Notes under the pieces: model-generated
The model's input: only the letters and a program-made list of their open reading frames with translations
Told to the model about the DNA's origin: nothing
Databases searched by the model: none
Program-made: the position numbers and the translations under genes
Shown here: piece by piece, positions 7,673-17,371 of the stretch
Numbering within the stretch: position 1 is the stretch's first letter
Layout: each line of letters starts with the position of its first letter
NCBI GenBank assembly: GCA_902517615.1
Contig: CABYCY010000010.1
Coordinates: 1 to 64,000 of the forward strand
Origin: an uncultured Pelagibacteraceae bacterium
Lineage (GTDB): Bacteria > Pseudomonadota > Alphaproteobacteria > Pelagibacterales > Pelagibacteraceae
Length of the DNA stretch: 64,000 nucleotides
Direction: 5' to 3'

Positions 7673-8050
7673 ATGGAATTAAAAAAACAAAAAAATGTTC
7701 TAGATGAAGATTTAGAAGAATGTTCCAATGATCCATTGACTGGATGGTTTAGAGATGGTTGTTGTAATACAGATAAAAATGATCACGGTGTTCATACTGT
7801 TTGTGCAAAAGTAACAACTGAGTTTTTGGAATGGTTAAAAGAAGCAGGAAATGATTTAATAACACCGCGCCCAGAATTTGGTTTTCCAGGTTTAAAGGAT
7901 GGAGATGGATGGTGTGTATGTGCTAGTTGGTATGCCAAAGCTGTTGAGGCAGGTAAAGGATGTCCACTATTTCTAAAAAGAACTCATAAAAATACTCTAA
8001 AACACATCCCTATTGAAACTCTAAAGAAATTTGCAATAGATTTATCATAA
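7673..8050 (+). CDS. DUF2237 family protein
   Basis: 125 residues closely matching the DUF2237 pattern: NVLDEDLEECSNDPLTGWFRDG, CCNTDKNDHGVHTVCAKVT, GNDLITPRPEFGFPGLKDGD and WCVCASWYAKA. Many invariant Cys, Asp and Gly residues are present, so the protein is intact. The biochemical role of this family is not known to me; the cysteines suggest metal or redox chemistry. It ends 1 base before the converging ETF-QO gene, leaving no room for a terminator. Confidence 0.88.
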   Translation: MELKKQKNVLDEDLEECSNDPLTGWFRDGCCNTDKNDHGVHTVCAKVTTEFLEWLKEAGNDLITPRPEFGFPGLKDGDGWCVCASWYAKAVEAGKGCPLFLKRTHKNTLKHIPIETLKKFAIDLS

Positions 8051-8051
8051 A

Positions 8052-9671
8052 TTACATATTACCATATCTTGGTCCACCACTACCTTCTGGAGTAACCCAA
8101 GTTATATTTTGAGAAGGCTCTTTAATATCGCAAGTTTTACAATGGATACAGTTTTGAGAGTTAATTACAAATTTATTTACATCATTTTCTTTTTGAACTT
8201 CATATACACCTGCGGGACAATATCTTTGAGCAGGCTCATCAAATTTTTCTAAAGTATAATTAATTGGTAAATTGGGGTCTTTAAGTTTTAAATGAACTGG
8301 CTGATTATCAGAATGATTTGTTCCAGTAAGATATACCGAACTTGTTTTATCAAAAGTAATAACATTATCATATTTTGGATAATCTATTTTAGGCATTTGA
8401 TCTGCAGGTTTTAGTGTTTCATGATCGGCATGTTTGTGCTTTAAAGTAAATGGAAGTTTGCCCCTAAATAAAATTTGATCAATACCTGTAAAAATTATTC
8501 CTAAAATTAATCCCCAACTAAAACTAGGTTTTACGTTTCGAGCCTCATATAACTCTTTATGTAACCAGCTATTTTTAAATTTATCTTCATAGATTGATAA
8601 ATTTTTATTTTCTTTAAGATGCTCATTAATAGTTTCAGCTGCAATCATTCCGCTTTTCATTGCAGTATGTGAGCCTTTGATTTTGGGCATATTCAATGTT
8701 CCAGCATCACAACCGACTAATAAAGCTCCGGGCATAAACATTTTTGGTAAACTCTGAAGTCCACCTTCAATTAATGCTCTCGCTCCATAAGAAATTCTTT
8801 TTCCTCCCTCTATAATTTTTTTAATTGCAGGGTGTGTTTTAAATCTTTGAAATTCATCATAAGGAGATAAATGAGGATTTTTGTAATCTAAACCGATTAC
8901 ATATCCTAAAAAAACTTGTTTATTTTCTGCATGATACATAAAACTACCACCATAAGTACTTTTATCTAGTGGCCACCCAGCTGTATGCATAACTAAACCT
9001 TCTTCATGATTTTTATCTTCTATTTCCCAAATTTCTTTAAAACCAATTCCATATTGTTGAGGATCTTTACCTTTGTTTAATTCAAATTTTTCAATAAGTT
9101 GTTTTCCTAAGTGGCCTCTACAACCTTCCGCAAAAACAGTTACTTTGCCTAAAAGTTCAATACCAGGTTCAAAACTATCTTTTTTATTTCCTTCTTTGTC
9201 TATACCCATATCTTGAGTTGCTACACCTTTAACAGACCCATCTTCATTATATAAAATTTCACTCGCTGGAAATCCTGGAAAAATTTCTACACCTAAATTT
9301 TCAGCTTGTTCAGCAAGCCATCTACATAAATTTGCTAAACTTATAATATAATTTTTATGATTTTGTTGAACCGTTGGAAGAAGCCATGTTGGCCAACTTA
9401 ATGACTTAGTTTTTCCCAAAAATAAAAATTTTTCTTTGGTTACTTTTGTTTTAATTGGAGAATTAAGTTCTCTCCAATTAGGCAATAATTCATCTAGCGC
9501 ACGTGTTTCAAAAACATTACCACTTAAAATATGTGCGCCAATCTCTGATGCCTTTTCAAGCAAGCAAACATTGAGATTTGGATCTAATTGTTTTAATTTT
9601 ATTGCTGTTGATAAACCTGATGGTCCTCCACCTATGATTACAACATCATATTCCATCGATTCTCTAGACAT
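8052..9671 (-). CDS. etfD: Electron-transfer flavoprotein-ubiquinone oxidoreductase
   Basis: 539 residues, usual length for ETF-QO. An N-terminal FAD site (DVVIIGGGPSGLSTAIKLKQ), the quinone-binding middle (GGLQSLPKMFMPGALLVGCDAG) and a C-terminal [4Fe-4S] ferredoxin-like segment with RYCPAGVYEV and NCIHCKTCDIKEP are all present. It passes electrons from reduced ETF to ubiquinone at the inner membrane. It closes the long minus-strand run: dimethylglycine-type dehydrogenase, etfB, etfA, ETF-QO. That order places it as the electron outlet for demethylation. Confidence 0.96.
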   Translation of the reverse strand: MSRESMEYDVVIIGGGPSGLSTAIKLKQLDPNLNVCLLEKASEIGAHILSGNVFETRALDELLPNWRELNSPIKTKVTKEKFLFLGKTKSLSWPTWLLPTVQQNHKNYIISLANLCRWLAEQAENLGVEIFPGFPASEILYNEDGSVKGVATQDMGIDKEGNKKDSFEPGIELLGKVTVFAEGCRGHLGKQLIEKFELNKGKDPQQYGIGFKEIWEIEDKNHEEGLVMHTAGWPLDKSTYGGSFMYHAENKQVFLGYVIGLDYKNPHLSPYDEFQRFKTHPAIKKIIEGGKRISYGARALIEGGLQSLPKMFMPGALLVGCDAGTLNMPKIKGSHTAMKSGMIAAETINEHLKENKNLSIYEDKFKNSWLHKELYEARNVKPSFSWGLILGIIFTGIDQILFRGKLPFTLKHKHADHETLKPADQMPKIDYPKYDNVITFDKTSSVYLTGTNHSDNQPVHLKLKDPNLPINYTLEKFDEPAQRYCPAGVYEVQKENDVNKFVINSQNCIHCKTCDIKEPSQNITWVTPEGSGGPRYGNM

Positions 9672-9694
9672 AATCTAGTTTTTAACTGTAAGGA

Positions 9695-10648
9695 TTATTT
9701 TTGTATAGTGTTTAATTTGTTCAACTCTTCCATAAACTGAGGAAGAGCTTCAAATAAATCAGCCTCTAAACCATAGTCCGCAACACTAAAAATTGGTGCT
9801 TCCCCATCTTTATTAATTGCAACTATTACTTTGCTCTCTTTCATTCCTGCTAAATGTTGTATCGCACCAGAAATTCCTATAGCTATATATAAGTCTGGTA
9901 CAACAACTTTTCCTGTTTGACCAACTTGATGATCATTACTTATATAACCAGCGTCTACTGCTGCTCTTGAAGCACCTATTGCAGCACCTAGTTTGTCAGC
10001 AACTTCTGTAATCAACTTAAAATTATCTCCACTCTGCATTCCTCTACCACCTGAAACAACAATTCTCGCGGTACCAAGTTCGGGTCTATCAGATTTTATT
10101 TCTTCTCTCTTTATAAATTTAGTATTTGAAAATTCTTCACTTCCCTCTACATTTTCTATTGGTGCAGAACCTCCTGTGCTCTCACATGGGTCAAAAGAAG
10201 TTGGTCTGATAGTTACGCATTTTTTTGTATCGTTACTTTTTATTGTTGCAAAAGCATTACCAGCATAAATTGGTCTTAAAAAAGTATCTGCCGAAATTAC
10301 TTTAATTATATCACTCACTTGTGAAGTATCTAAATGAGCTGCAATTCTTGGCATTAAATTTTTACCGAATGTATTAGCAGAACAAATGATGTGAGAATAA
10401 TTTTCTGCAAGTTTAATTATTACAGGAGCAAAATTTTCTGCTGTAAAATTTTCATAATGCGGTGCTTCAGCATTTAGTACCTTTTTGATCAATGGAAGTT
10501 CAGATAATTTTTTTGCAGCATCGCCACTATTATGGCCAATAATAACAGCATGAACTTCTGTATCAATTTGAGAAGCAGCAGTAGCAGCGTTTAAAGTAAA
10601 TGGTCTCAATTCTTTATTGTTATGTTCTGCTATAAGTAAAACTGCCAT
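9695..10648 (-). CDS. etfA: Electron transfer flavoprotein alpha subunit
   Basis: 317 residues. The C-terminal FAD domain is clear: [17 protein letters not shown] around residue 195-211, [28 protein letters not shown] and [20 protein letters not shown]. The N-terminal domain is shorter in motifs, as usual. With EtfB it forms the soluble FAD/AMP heterodimer that accepts electrons from acyl-CoA, dimethylglycine and sarcosine dehydrogenases. It starts at the last base of the etfB stop (one-base overlap) and ends 23 bases before ETF-QO. Confidence 0.97.
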   Translation of the reverse strand: MAVLLIAEHNNKELRPFTLNAATAASQIDTEVHAVIIGHNSGDAAKKLSELPLIKKVLNAEAPHYENFTAENFAPVIIKLAENYSHIICSANTFGKNLMPRIAAHLDTSQVSDIIKVISADTFLRPIYAGNAFATIKSNDTKKCVTIRPTSFDPCESTGGSAPIENVEGSEEFSNTKFIKREEIKSDRPELGTARIVVSGGRGMQSGDNFKLITEVADKLGAAIGASRAAVDAGYISNDHQVGQTGKVVVPDLYIAIGISGAIQHLAGMKESKVIVAINKDGEAPIFSVADYGLEADLFEALPQFMEELNKLNTIQK

Positions 10649-11397
10649 TATATAACCTTTGCTTCATTTTTTAATTTTTGAACTAGTTCTGCAACACTTG
10701 CAACCTTAATTCCTGCTTTCCTTTTAGGGGGCTCTTCAACTTTAATTTGTTCAAGTCTTGGAGTTGTATCTACACCTAAATCTGATGCTATTATTTCTTC
10801 AATTGGTTTTTTCTTTGCCTTCATTATATTTGGTAATGAAGCATATCTAGGCTCATTAAGTCTTAGATCACATGTTACGATAGCTGGTGTATTAATTTCT
10901 ATTGTTTCAAGACCTTCATCAATTTCTCTAGTTACTTCCAATTTATTTTCCTTCACTTCAATTTTTGAAGCAAATGTTGCTTGAGGCCAATTTAATAAAG
11001 CACTTAACATTTGACCAGTTTGATTACAATCATCATCTATTGCTTGTTTTCCCATGAAAACCAAATCAGGTTTTTCTTTTTCTACAATTTTTTGTAAAAT
11101 TTTTGATACTGCTAATGGCTCTAGCATAACATCTGATTTTACGTGAATTCCTCTATCTGCACCAACAGCTAATGCTTTTCTGACAGTTTCTTGTGCTTTT
11201 TCTTCACCAACTGTTACAGCAACAACTTCACTAGCTTTACCAGACTCTTTAATTTTAACTGCTTCCTCTATTGCGTTATCATCTGGTGGATTGGTCGACA
11301 TTTTTACATTATCTGTAACTACTCCAGTACCATCCTCTTTAACTCTGATTTGAACGTTGTAATCAATAACCCTTTTTACAGCGACTAAAATTTTCAT
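10648..11397 (-). CDS. etfB: Electron transfer flavoprotein beta subunit
   Basis: 249 residues. AMP-site motif [20 protein letters not shown] is at about residue 127-146, and the recognition loop [20 protein letters not shown], the EtfB signature that docks on partner dehydrogenases, is near 190. It pairs with EtfA. It directly follows a dimethylglycine/sarcosine dehydrogenase-like gene with a one-base overlap, which points to that flavoenzyme as a partner. Confidence 0.97.
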   Translation of the reverse strand: MKILVAVKRVIDYNVQIRVKEDGTGVVTDNVKMSTNPPDDNAIEEAVKIKESGKASEVVAVTVGEEKAQETVRKALAVGADRGIHVKSDVMLEPLAVSKILQKIVEKEKPDLVFMGKQAIDDDCNQTGQMLSALLNWPQATFASKIEVKENKLEVTREIDEGLETIEINTPAIVTCDLRLNEPRYASLPNIMKAKKKPIEEIIASDLGVDTTPRLEQIKVEEPPKRKAGIKVASVAELVQKLKNEAKVI

Positions 11398-13829
11398 TAT
11401 GCTCTCAATAAATTGTTTTCTGAATCATATGGACTTTCATCCAATACTGTAGCGTCGTACATTTCACCTAGTATATCAACTTGTAATTTGTCGCCCACAT
11501 TCGAACAATCTGGTTTTACCATTGCTAGAGCTATTGATTTATCTAGTCTAAAACCAAACTCTCCACCAGTAGCTCTACCAACTACCTTACCATCTTTAAA
11601 AATTGGATTATTTCCTAATACGTCTGCATCTTTAGTATTATGAACTTCTAAAGTCACTAATTTATTATCAAAACCTTTTTCTCTCCATTTATTAAGAGCT
11701 TCTAATCCAATAAAATTACCTTTATTTGGATGAATAAATCTATCTAAACCAGACTCATAAGGTGAATATTCAATTGAAAGTTCTGTACCAACTAGTTTAT
11801 AAGATTTTTCTACCCTCAAACTATTCATTGCCCTTATGCCAAAAGGTTTTATTCCTAAATCCTTACCAGCCTCCATTAATTTATCAAATATATGATTTTG
11901 ATATTCAATTGGATGATGTAATTCCCAACCAAGTTCACCAACAAAATTTACTCTCATCGCATTTACCGGAGCATACCCAATATTTACATTTTTAGATGTA
12001 AGCCATTTAAAATTCTCATTAGAGAAATCATCTGTTGAAACTTTCTGCAATAATTGTCTAGCTTTTGGACCTGCTACAACTAAAACTCCAGTACTGTTTG
12101 TTAGATCTTCAAAAATTACCGAACCATCATCAGGCATCCATTTTTGAATCCAGTCGTGATCTAATCTTAAATTTGCTCCTGCAGAAACTAAATAATAACT
12201 ATTCTCTGCCTCTTTCATTATTGTAAATTCAGAATGAACTCCTCCCTTGGTATTCAGGGCATGGCATAAATTTATTCTTCCAATTTTTTTTGGAAGTTTA
12301 TTAGCAACCAAATAATCAAGGAATTCCTCGGCTTTAGGTCCTTTAATTCTACATTTTGCAAAAGCAGTCATATCTAACAAACCCACGTTTTCTTTTACAT
12401 TTTGGCACTCTTTTTTAACAGCATCAAACCATTTTGATCTTCTGAACGACCAATCATCTTTTTGTTCCATTCCATCTGTTGCAAAAAAGTTTGGTCTTTC
12501 CCATCCAAATTTCTGACCAAAAACTGCACCCAAGTTTTTCATTCGTTCATAACAAGGAGCTGTTCTTAATGGTCTAGCCGCAGGTCTTTCTTCATCTGGG
12601 TAATGGACTATAAAAACATGACTATAAGCTTCTTCATTTTTTTCTTTTAAGTAAGATTTAGTTGCATAATTTCCGTAACGTCTTGGTTCAACTCCTAACA
12701 TATCAATTGTAGGCTCTCCATCAACGATCCATTCTGCTAATTGCCAGCCAGCGCCTCCAGCTGCTGTTATTCCAAAACTATGTCCTTCATTTATCCAAAA
12801 ATTTTTAAGTCCCCAAGCTGGTCCAACTATAGGATTTCCATCAGGAGTATAACAGATTGCTCCGTTATAAACCTTTTTAACTCCTACTTCTCCAAACGCA
12901 GGCACTCTATGTATTGCTCCTTCGATATGTGGAGCTAATCTATCTAAATCTTCTTGAAATAACTCATACTCTGAATTTTTTGAGGGTCCCTCAACATAAC
13001 ATGCTGGCGCACCATCTTCATACGGTCCTAATATTAAACCTCCAGCTTCTTCTCTCATGTACCATCTGCTATCACTGTCTCTTAGAACTCCCATTTCTGG
13101 TAAACCATCTTTTTTTCTTTTCTGAATTTCAGGATGTGCTTCAGTAACAATGTATTGATGTTCAACTGGGATCACTGGTATATCTAGTCCTACCATTTCA
13201 CCAGTTTGTCGTGCAAAATTTCCAGAGCACGAAATAACATGATCGCATTCTATTGATCCCTTATCTGTTTCAACAACCCATCCATCTTTTGTTTGTCTCA
13301 TTGATAGAACAGTTGTGTTTCTATAAATTTCTGCTCCTCTATTCCTTGCGCCTGTTGCTAATGCTTGCGTTAAGTCTGCTGGTTGAATATATCCATCCTC
13401 TGGGTGTTGTATTGCGCCTACTAAATCATCTGTATGACATAAAGGCCAAATTTCTTTTACTTGTTGTGGTGTCAAAAATTTTACGTCTACTCCAATAGTT
13501 CGAGCAACACCTGCATATTGATGATACTCATCCATTCTATCTTTTGTACTTGCTAAACGAATATTTGAAACAACACTAAAGCCAACATTTTTTCCAGTTT
13601 CCTCTTCTAATGTTTTGTAAAGATTAACTGCATATTTATGAAGTTGTCCTACAGAGTAACTCATATTAAAAAGCGGCAGCAAACCAGCGGCATGCCAAGT
13701 AGATCCTGAGGTTAATTCTTTTCTTTCAACCAAAACGACATCAGACCAGCCTTTTTTTGCTAAGTGATAAAGTGCACTAACCCCTACAACTCCTCCACCA
13801 ACTACCACAACTTTAGTTTTTGTTTTCAT
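11397..13829 (-). CDS. Dimethylglycine/sarcosine dehydrogenase-like flavoprotein (paralogue 1)
   Basis: 810 residues in DMGDH architecture: N-terminal FAD-dependent DAO domain ([20 protein letters not shown], then [10 protein letters not shown], whose His aligns with the covalent-FAD His of mammalian DMGDH), a linker domain around 380-440, and a C-terminal GcvT folate-binding domain (about 450-800, with [10 protein letters not shown] and [22 protein letters not shown]). It should oxidatively demethylate an N-methyl amine such as dimethylglycine or sarcosine, pass formaldehyde-level carbon to THF and electrons to ETF. The immediate etfB, etfA and ETF-QO neighbours support this. The precise substrate is not decided by sequence. 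Confidence 0.88.
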   Translation of the reverse strand: MKTKTKVVVVGGGVVGVSALYHLAKKGWSDVVLVERKELTSGSTWHAAGLLPLFNMSYSVGQLHKYAVNLYKTLEEETGKNVGFSVVSNIRLASTKDRMDEYHQYAGVARTIGVDVKFLTPQQVKEIWPLCHTDDLVGAIQHPEDGYIQPADLTQALATGARNRGAEIYRNTTVLSMRQTKDGWVVETDKGSIECDHVISCSGNFARQTGEMVGLDIPVIPVEHQYIVTEAHPEIQKRKKDGLPEMGVLRDSDSRWYMREEAGGLILGPYEDGAPACYVEGPSKNSEYELFQEDLDRLAPHIEGAIHRVPAFGEVGVKKVYNGAICYTPDGNPIVGPAWGLKNFWINEGHSFGITAAGGAGWQLAEWIVDGEPTIDMLGVEPRRYGNYATKSYLKEKNEEAYSHVFIVHYPDEERPAARPLRTAPCYERMKNLGAVFGQKFGWERPNFFATDGMEQKDDWSFRRSKWFDAVKKECQNVKENVGLLDMTAFAKCRIKGPKAEEFLDYLVANKLPKKIGRINLCHALNTKGGVHSEFTIMKEAENSYYLVSAGANLRLDHDWIQKWMPDDGSVIFEDLTNSTGVLVVAGPKARQLLQKVSTDDFSNENFKWLTSKNVNIGYAPVNAMRVNFVGELGWELHHPIEYQNHIFDKLMEAGKDLGIKPFGIRAMNSLRVEKSYKLVGTELSIEYSPYESGLDRFIHPNKGNFIGLEALNKWREKGFDNKLVTLEVHNTKDADVLGNNPIFKDGKVVGRATGGEFGFRLDKSIALAMVKPDCSNVGDKLQVDILGEMYDATVLDESPYDSENNLLRA

Positions 13830-13886
13830 TATGCGATTACTACTAAATTTTTAATTGTTACGAAACAAAAATGTATATGTGGATAA

Positions 13887-14360
13887 TCAAATTGAGCTTC
13901 CAAGAGGGATTGGGCTGGATACCATTGTGGTTAACCAACAGTCTTTTAAACTTCCATCTAAGGTGTATTTTTCAACCTGCCAATTAAATTTGTGGTAAAT
14001 CTTATCTTTATCAAGAATGATTACTTCAAATTGAGCCCATTTGTCACTACTTCCTAGTTCAGCGATTGTATGACTTAAGTGATTAATCATCATTCCATAA
14101 GAGTCACTTTTTATCATCATCTTGAAGTTGCTTAACGGTCCTGTTACTCTTTTGTTATTAGGATGAGCAAATTTCCATGTTTGTTCGATACCACTATCCT
14201 TATATTCAAGATCATTTTGTTGAAGTCCGCTAAGTTGAATTTTGACAACATCTTTAGGGCTTATGGTGTTATTAGGACTTAATAATTCAGCATGAGAGAA
14301 TGATATAAAGAAAAAAAATAAAAATACAGCTTTAAAGATTATCAGCAGTTTTTCTAACAT
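13887..14360 (-). CDS. Exported DUF4864-like protein
   Basis: 157 residues with a hydrophobic signal peptide (residues about 5-24, ending SFSHAE). The mature part has the layout of DUF4864: VVKIQLSGLQQND, WKFAHPNNKRVTGPLSNFKMMI, an aromatic-rich middle and WQVEKYTLDGSLKDCWLTTM. It is probably periplasmic; role unknown. The start overlaps the end of the flavodoxin-like gene by 29 bases, and no later ATG lies before the signal peptide. Translational coupling is therefore likely. Confidence 0.65.
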   Translation of the reverse strand: MLEKLLIIFKAVFLFFFFISFSHAELLSPNNTISPKDVVKIQLSGLQQNDLEYKDSGIEQTWKFAHPNNKRVTGPLSNFKMMIKSDSYGMMINHLSHTIAELGSSDKWAQFEVIILDKDKIYHKFNWQVEKYTLDGSLKDCWLTTMVSSPIPLGSSI

Positions 14361-14901
14361 CTCTTAAAAATTCTTGTCTCTTTGCATCACTCACGAATGG
14401 TACTGCAAAATATCTCCTATAGACAATGTTATATATGCCACACATATGAAATACTCCTCTTTTTAATCTTCTAATTGGTAAATTTAAAAAAAAAGTAGTA
14501 ATCGCTAATCTTGGTGAACCATAAGTACAAAAAATTATAGCTTTTTTATCTTTTAAGTTTCCAATTGGATAACCATAGTTTCCTACTAACTGTTTAAATC
14601 TAAAAGCCCATGGCGGTGCTAGCACTTTATCAATCCATCCTTCAACAATCGCTGGCATTCTAAAATTCCAAATTGGAGCAATCAGTACAATAGTATCACA
14701 CTCCTCAATTCTTTTTCTATGATCTAAAACTTCTTGATCAGGCTCCTCACCCGCAAAAACAGGATTAAATTTCTCCTTATATAGATCAACTACATCAACC
14801 TGATTTCCATTTGATTTTGATTGTTTAACAAACTCATCTCGAATTGATGCATTAAATGAACTATCATTATAGTGTCCATAAACTAAAAAAACTTTTTTCA
14901 T
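14332..14901 (-). CDS. Flavodoxin-fold NAD(P)H oxidoreductase
   Basis: 189 residues of the NQO1/KefF/MdaB family: KKVFLVYGHYNDSSFNASIRD at the N-terminus (FMN phosphate loop), then CDTIVLIAPIWNFRMPAIVEGWIDKVL (residues about 69-95) and PPWAFRFK, KKAIIFCTYGSPR. Such enzymes use FMN or FAD and NAD(P)H for two-electron quinone reduction in the cytoplasm. It sits between the folate-transporter-like gene and the DUF4864 gene with 12 bases upstream. Exact substrate unknown. Confidence 0.85.
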   Translation of the reverse strand: MKKVFLVYGHYNDSSFNASIRDEFVKQSKSNGNQVDVVDLYKEKFNPVFAGEEPDQEVLDHRKRIEECDTIVLIAPIWNFRMPAIVEGWIDKVLAPPWAFRFKQLVGNYGYPIGNLKDKKAIIFCTYGSPRLAITTFFLNLPIRRLKRGVFHMCGIYNIVYRRYFAVPFVSDAKRQEFLRDVRKTADNL

Positions 14902-14913
14902 ATTTTTAAGTTT

Positions 14914-16524
14914 TTACTCTGTCGTTTTGTATTTACTATTATTAATTATAAAAACAAATACGATCGGAAGAATTAAAGTAAAAAGTGTTACAACAATTAA
15001 TAAAATTCCAAGTTCAGAATAATCAGCTGTTGTTTGAATTTCACCAGAAACTTTATCCTTAACCTCTCTTGTTACAGTAAATATTTCATTTAAATATTTT
15101 GTTCCCAATGAACTTGCAGATAAAGCGAGATTTGTAAAAGATGCAAAAACTGCAAAAAAAGTTGCTTTTAAATGTGCTGGAGCATTTTTTGCTATCCAAG
15201 CAAGTAAAGGTATCATTGACACTTGTCCTAAAGGAGATTCTAATGCTGTATTAATTAAAGCAATAAATTTTGCATCTACTACACCTCCAGTTAAAGAGGA
15301 GGTCCAGTTATGAAAACCATAGTACATTCCAACACTTGGTAAAAATAAAACGGCTCCTGCAATACTTAGGACAACAATAATTTTAGCAATTGAATTATTT
15401 GCCATAAATGGTCTTAACAAAACAATTCCAGCTAATGTTAAAATTGATGCAAGCAATGATAAAATTGAGAAAAACTGCTCATTAAATTCAAGCACATCAA
15501 TCTCAAACCAAGTAAGACCTGGCCCTGGTCCTGGCATAGCTCGAAATATAAAAATAATTACAGCTGTGCCAACAATTGTTAGTCTTAATTCTTCGGGCAA
15601 CTCTTTGATGAGTTTAAACATTAAAAATAGAATAATTATAACCGAACCTAAAAAAACAATCTCTTGAGCAAATGGCACATTAAAAGAACCAACAGATAAG
15701 GTAAAAATAACAAAAATTAAACTACCACCTAAAATCCACCAATTTACTTTTGTTTTCTCATTTCCTCTTTCATCTTTAAATTCTAAACCTTGGGATTTTA
15801 AATTCTGCATTTTTTTGTGCCTTAAATAATTAGCGAAAATTACACCCAAAATAGAAACAAAAGGGATTACAAGAGCGTAAAGATAAATAGTTCCGTATAA
15901 ATTTATCTTATCGGCCTGCTCTAAACTTTCTACATCTCTGAACAAAATTACATTAACTAATGCTACAAGAACTGTTCCACCAATAATTGCAAACCGACCA
16001 AGTGTTTGCATTGTTGTATGCATTATTTTAATTTGATCTCTGGAATAATCATTTCCTGACTCATCGATTAAAGGTACAGCCTCTACAGTCATGGCATCTG
16101 CAACAACATCTTGAACCACATAACCAACAGGAGCTAAAATCACGCTAATTACAAACCACGTTTCTACTGGAAATATCTGAGCCATATCCTCAGTATGGAT
16201 AATAAGTCCATACATAATTAGTAAACTTAAAGCAATTAATGATGCTCCAAAATAAACCATATAGTTTTTTCTTTCCCAAATAAGATCAACTAAATGACCT
16301 AATGGCATTTTTAATGCCCAAGGAATACCCGCCCAAAAACCTAATCCAGCAAGGAAAGCTGCTGATAAATTTAAATAATCTTTGACAAAGAATGTTCCAA
16401 CAATTCCAGTTAATCCAGAAATACCAGCGGCCATATAAACCATTAATGGTGGCAAATAAGTCAATTTAAACTGACGACCTAAATCTAAAAAAGTATTATC
16501 CAAGAATTTTAATACTTTATTCAT
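14914..16524 (-). CDS. MFS/folate-biopterin (FBT)-like transporter
   Basis: 536 residues with about 12 hydrophobic helices and a charged central loop near residues 235-260. The first-loop pattern LAGLGFWAGIPWALKMPLGHLVDLIWERKNYM resembles the major facilitator motif A as found in the BT1/FBT folate-biopterin family, which is longer than typical MFS members. Folate transport would fit the THF-dependent enzymes around it, but Pelagibacterales make folate (folE here), so another substrate is possible. Located in the inner membrane. Confidence 0.65.
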   Translation of the reverse strand: MNKVLKFLDNTFLDLGRQFKLTYLPPLMVYMAAGISGLTGIVGTFFVKDYLNLSAAFLAGLGFWAGIPWALKMPLGHLVDLIWERKNYMVYFGASLIALSLLIMYGLIIHTEDMAQIFPVETWFVISVILAPVGYVVQDVVADAMTVEAVPLIDESGNDYSRDQIKIMHTTMQTLGRFAIIGGTVLVALVNVILFRDVESLEQADKINLYGTIYLYALVIPFVSILGVIFANYLRHKKMQNLKSQGLEFKDERGNEKTKVNWWILGGSLIFVIFTLSVGSFNVPFAQEIVFLGSVIIILFLMFKLIKELPEELRLTIVGTAVIIFIFRAMPGPGPGLTWFEIDVLEFNEQFFSILSLLASILTLAGIVLLRPFMANNSIAKIIVVLSIAGAVLFLPSVGMYYGFHNWTSSLTGGVVDAKFIALINTALESPLGQVSMIPLLAWIAKNAPAHLKATFFAVFASFTNLALSASSLGTKYLNEIFTVTREVKDKVSGEIQTTADYSELGILLIVVTLFTLILPIVFVFIINNSKYKTTE

Positions 16525-16553
16525 AAAAATATTTAATTCTAAATTTAGAAGTT

Positions 16554-17003
16554 TTAAATTTTAAGATCAAGTCGAGGTTTCCAGAATGGTCTAAATAGCT
16601 CAATTTTTGGACATCTATTCATCACTACCTTAAGACCTGCCTCTTCAGCTAACTTAGCAGCATCGTGATTTATAACACCAATTTGCCCCCATAAAACTTT
16701 TGCATTTATAGCAATTGCCTCTTCAGCGATTGAGTATAAATCTTCTGGCTTTCTAAATACCTCTACCATATCAACAGGTTTATCAATTGCTTTTAAATCA
16801 GGATAAACTTTTAATCCTCTAATATCTGTTATACCTGGGCGCGGATTGACAGGAATCATATTATAGCCAGTTTCGTGCAATACTCTTAAAACCCCATAAC
16901 TAAACTTTGTTTTATCAGGACTTGCTCCTACCATTGCAATAGTTTTAACTGAGCTAAGAATATCTTTTAAATACTCATCACTATAAGGTTCATTATGATT
17001 CAT
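16554..17003 (-). CDS. CoA-binding domain protein (YccU-like)
   Basis: 149 residues, a single CoA-binding Rossmann domain like the N-terminal part of succinyl-CoA synthetase alpha: SVKTIAMVGASPDKTKFSYGV around residue 17-37, YNMIPVNPRPG, DMVEVFRKPED, AKVLWGQIGVIN and MNRCPKIE at the end. All family landmarks are intact. The function of YccU-type proteins is not established; CoA or acyl-CoA sensing has been suggested. It overlaps neither neighbour: 5 bases to the ferredoxin gene, 29 to the transporter. Confidence 0.88.
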   Translation of the reverse strand: MNHNEPYSDEYLKDILSSVKTIAMVGASPDKTKFSYGVLRVLHETGYNMIPVNPRPGITDIRGLKVYPDLKAIDKPVDMVEVFRKPEDLYSIAEEAIAINAKVLWGQIGVINHDAAKLAEEAGLKVVMNRCPKIELFRPFWKPRLDLKI

Positions 17004-17008
17004 TTCTT

Positions 17009-17371
17009 TTATTTTTTTTTATTTTTGTTACTGGCAATATCAGCTTTTAACTCATGTGGTGCAAGTGGGTCAAGAAAAGGATTGCGATAAAGTTTATCAT
17101 GACTCTCAACACCAATTTCAATTGTGCAATCTGTTTTAGGTTTGGCAACACATAAAATTATATAGCCATTATTGATTTGTCTATTGTTAAGCGCAACTTG
17201 TGAACGCTGATCTACTTCACCTTTAATTAATTTTGCTGCACATGTGATACATCCTCCATACTCACATCCGTATGGTAAATCAACTCCTTGGTCTCTTAAT
17301 TCTTTAAGTAAAGGCATTCGTCCTGAAACTTTGTAAACACTATTCTTACGATTTGAGATTGTGATCTGCAT
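17009..17371 (-). CDS. Plant-type [2Fe-2S] ferredoxin
   Basis: The start is set at the ATG at 17371, which overlaps the SBP56 stop as TAATG, giving 120 residues; an upstream ATG at 17395 would extend into SBP56. The cluster motif YGCEYGGCITCAAKL supplies three Cys (C-x4-C-x2-C), with the fourth in YIILCVAKPKTDC. This is a plant/adrenodoxin-like 2Fe-2S electron carrier in the cytoplasm. Coupled to the methanethiol oxidase-like gene, it may serve that enzyme or the Rieske monooxygenase at the head of the run, which needs a reductant; neither is shown. Confidence 0.88.
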   Translation of the reverse strand: MQITISNRKNSVYKVSGRMPLLKELRDQGVDLPYGCEYGGCITCAAKLIKGEVDQRSQVALNNRQINNGYIILCVAKPKTDCTIEIGVESHDKLYRNPFLDPLAPHELKADIASNKNKKK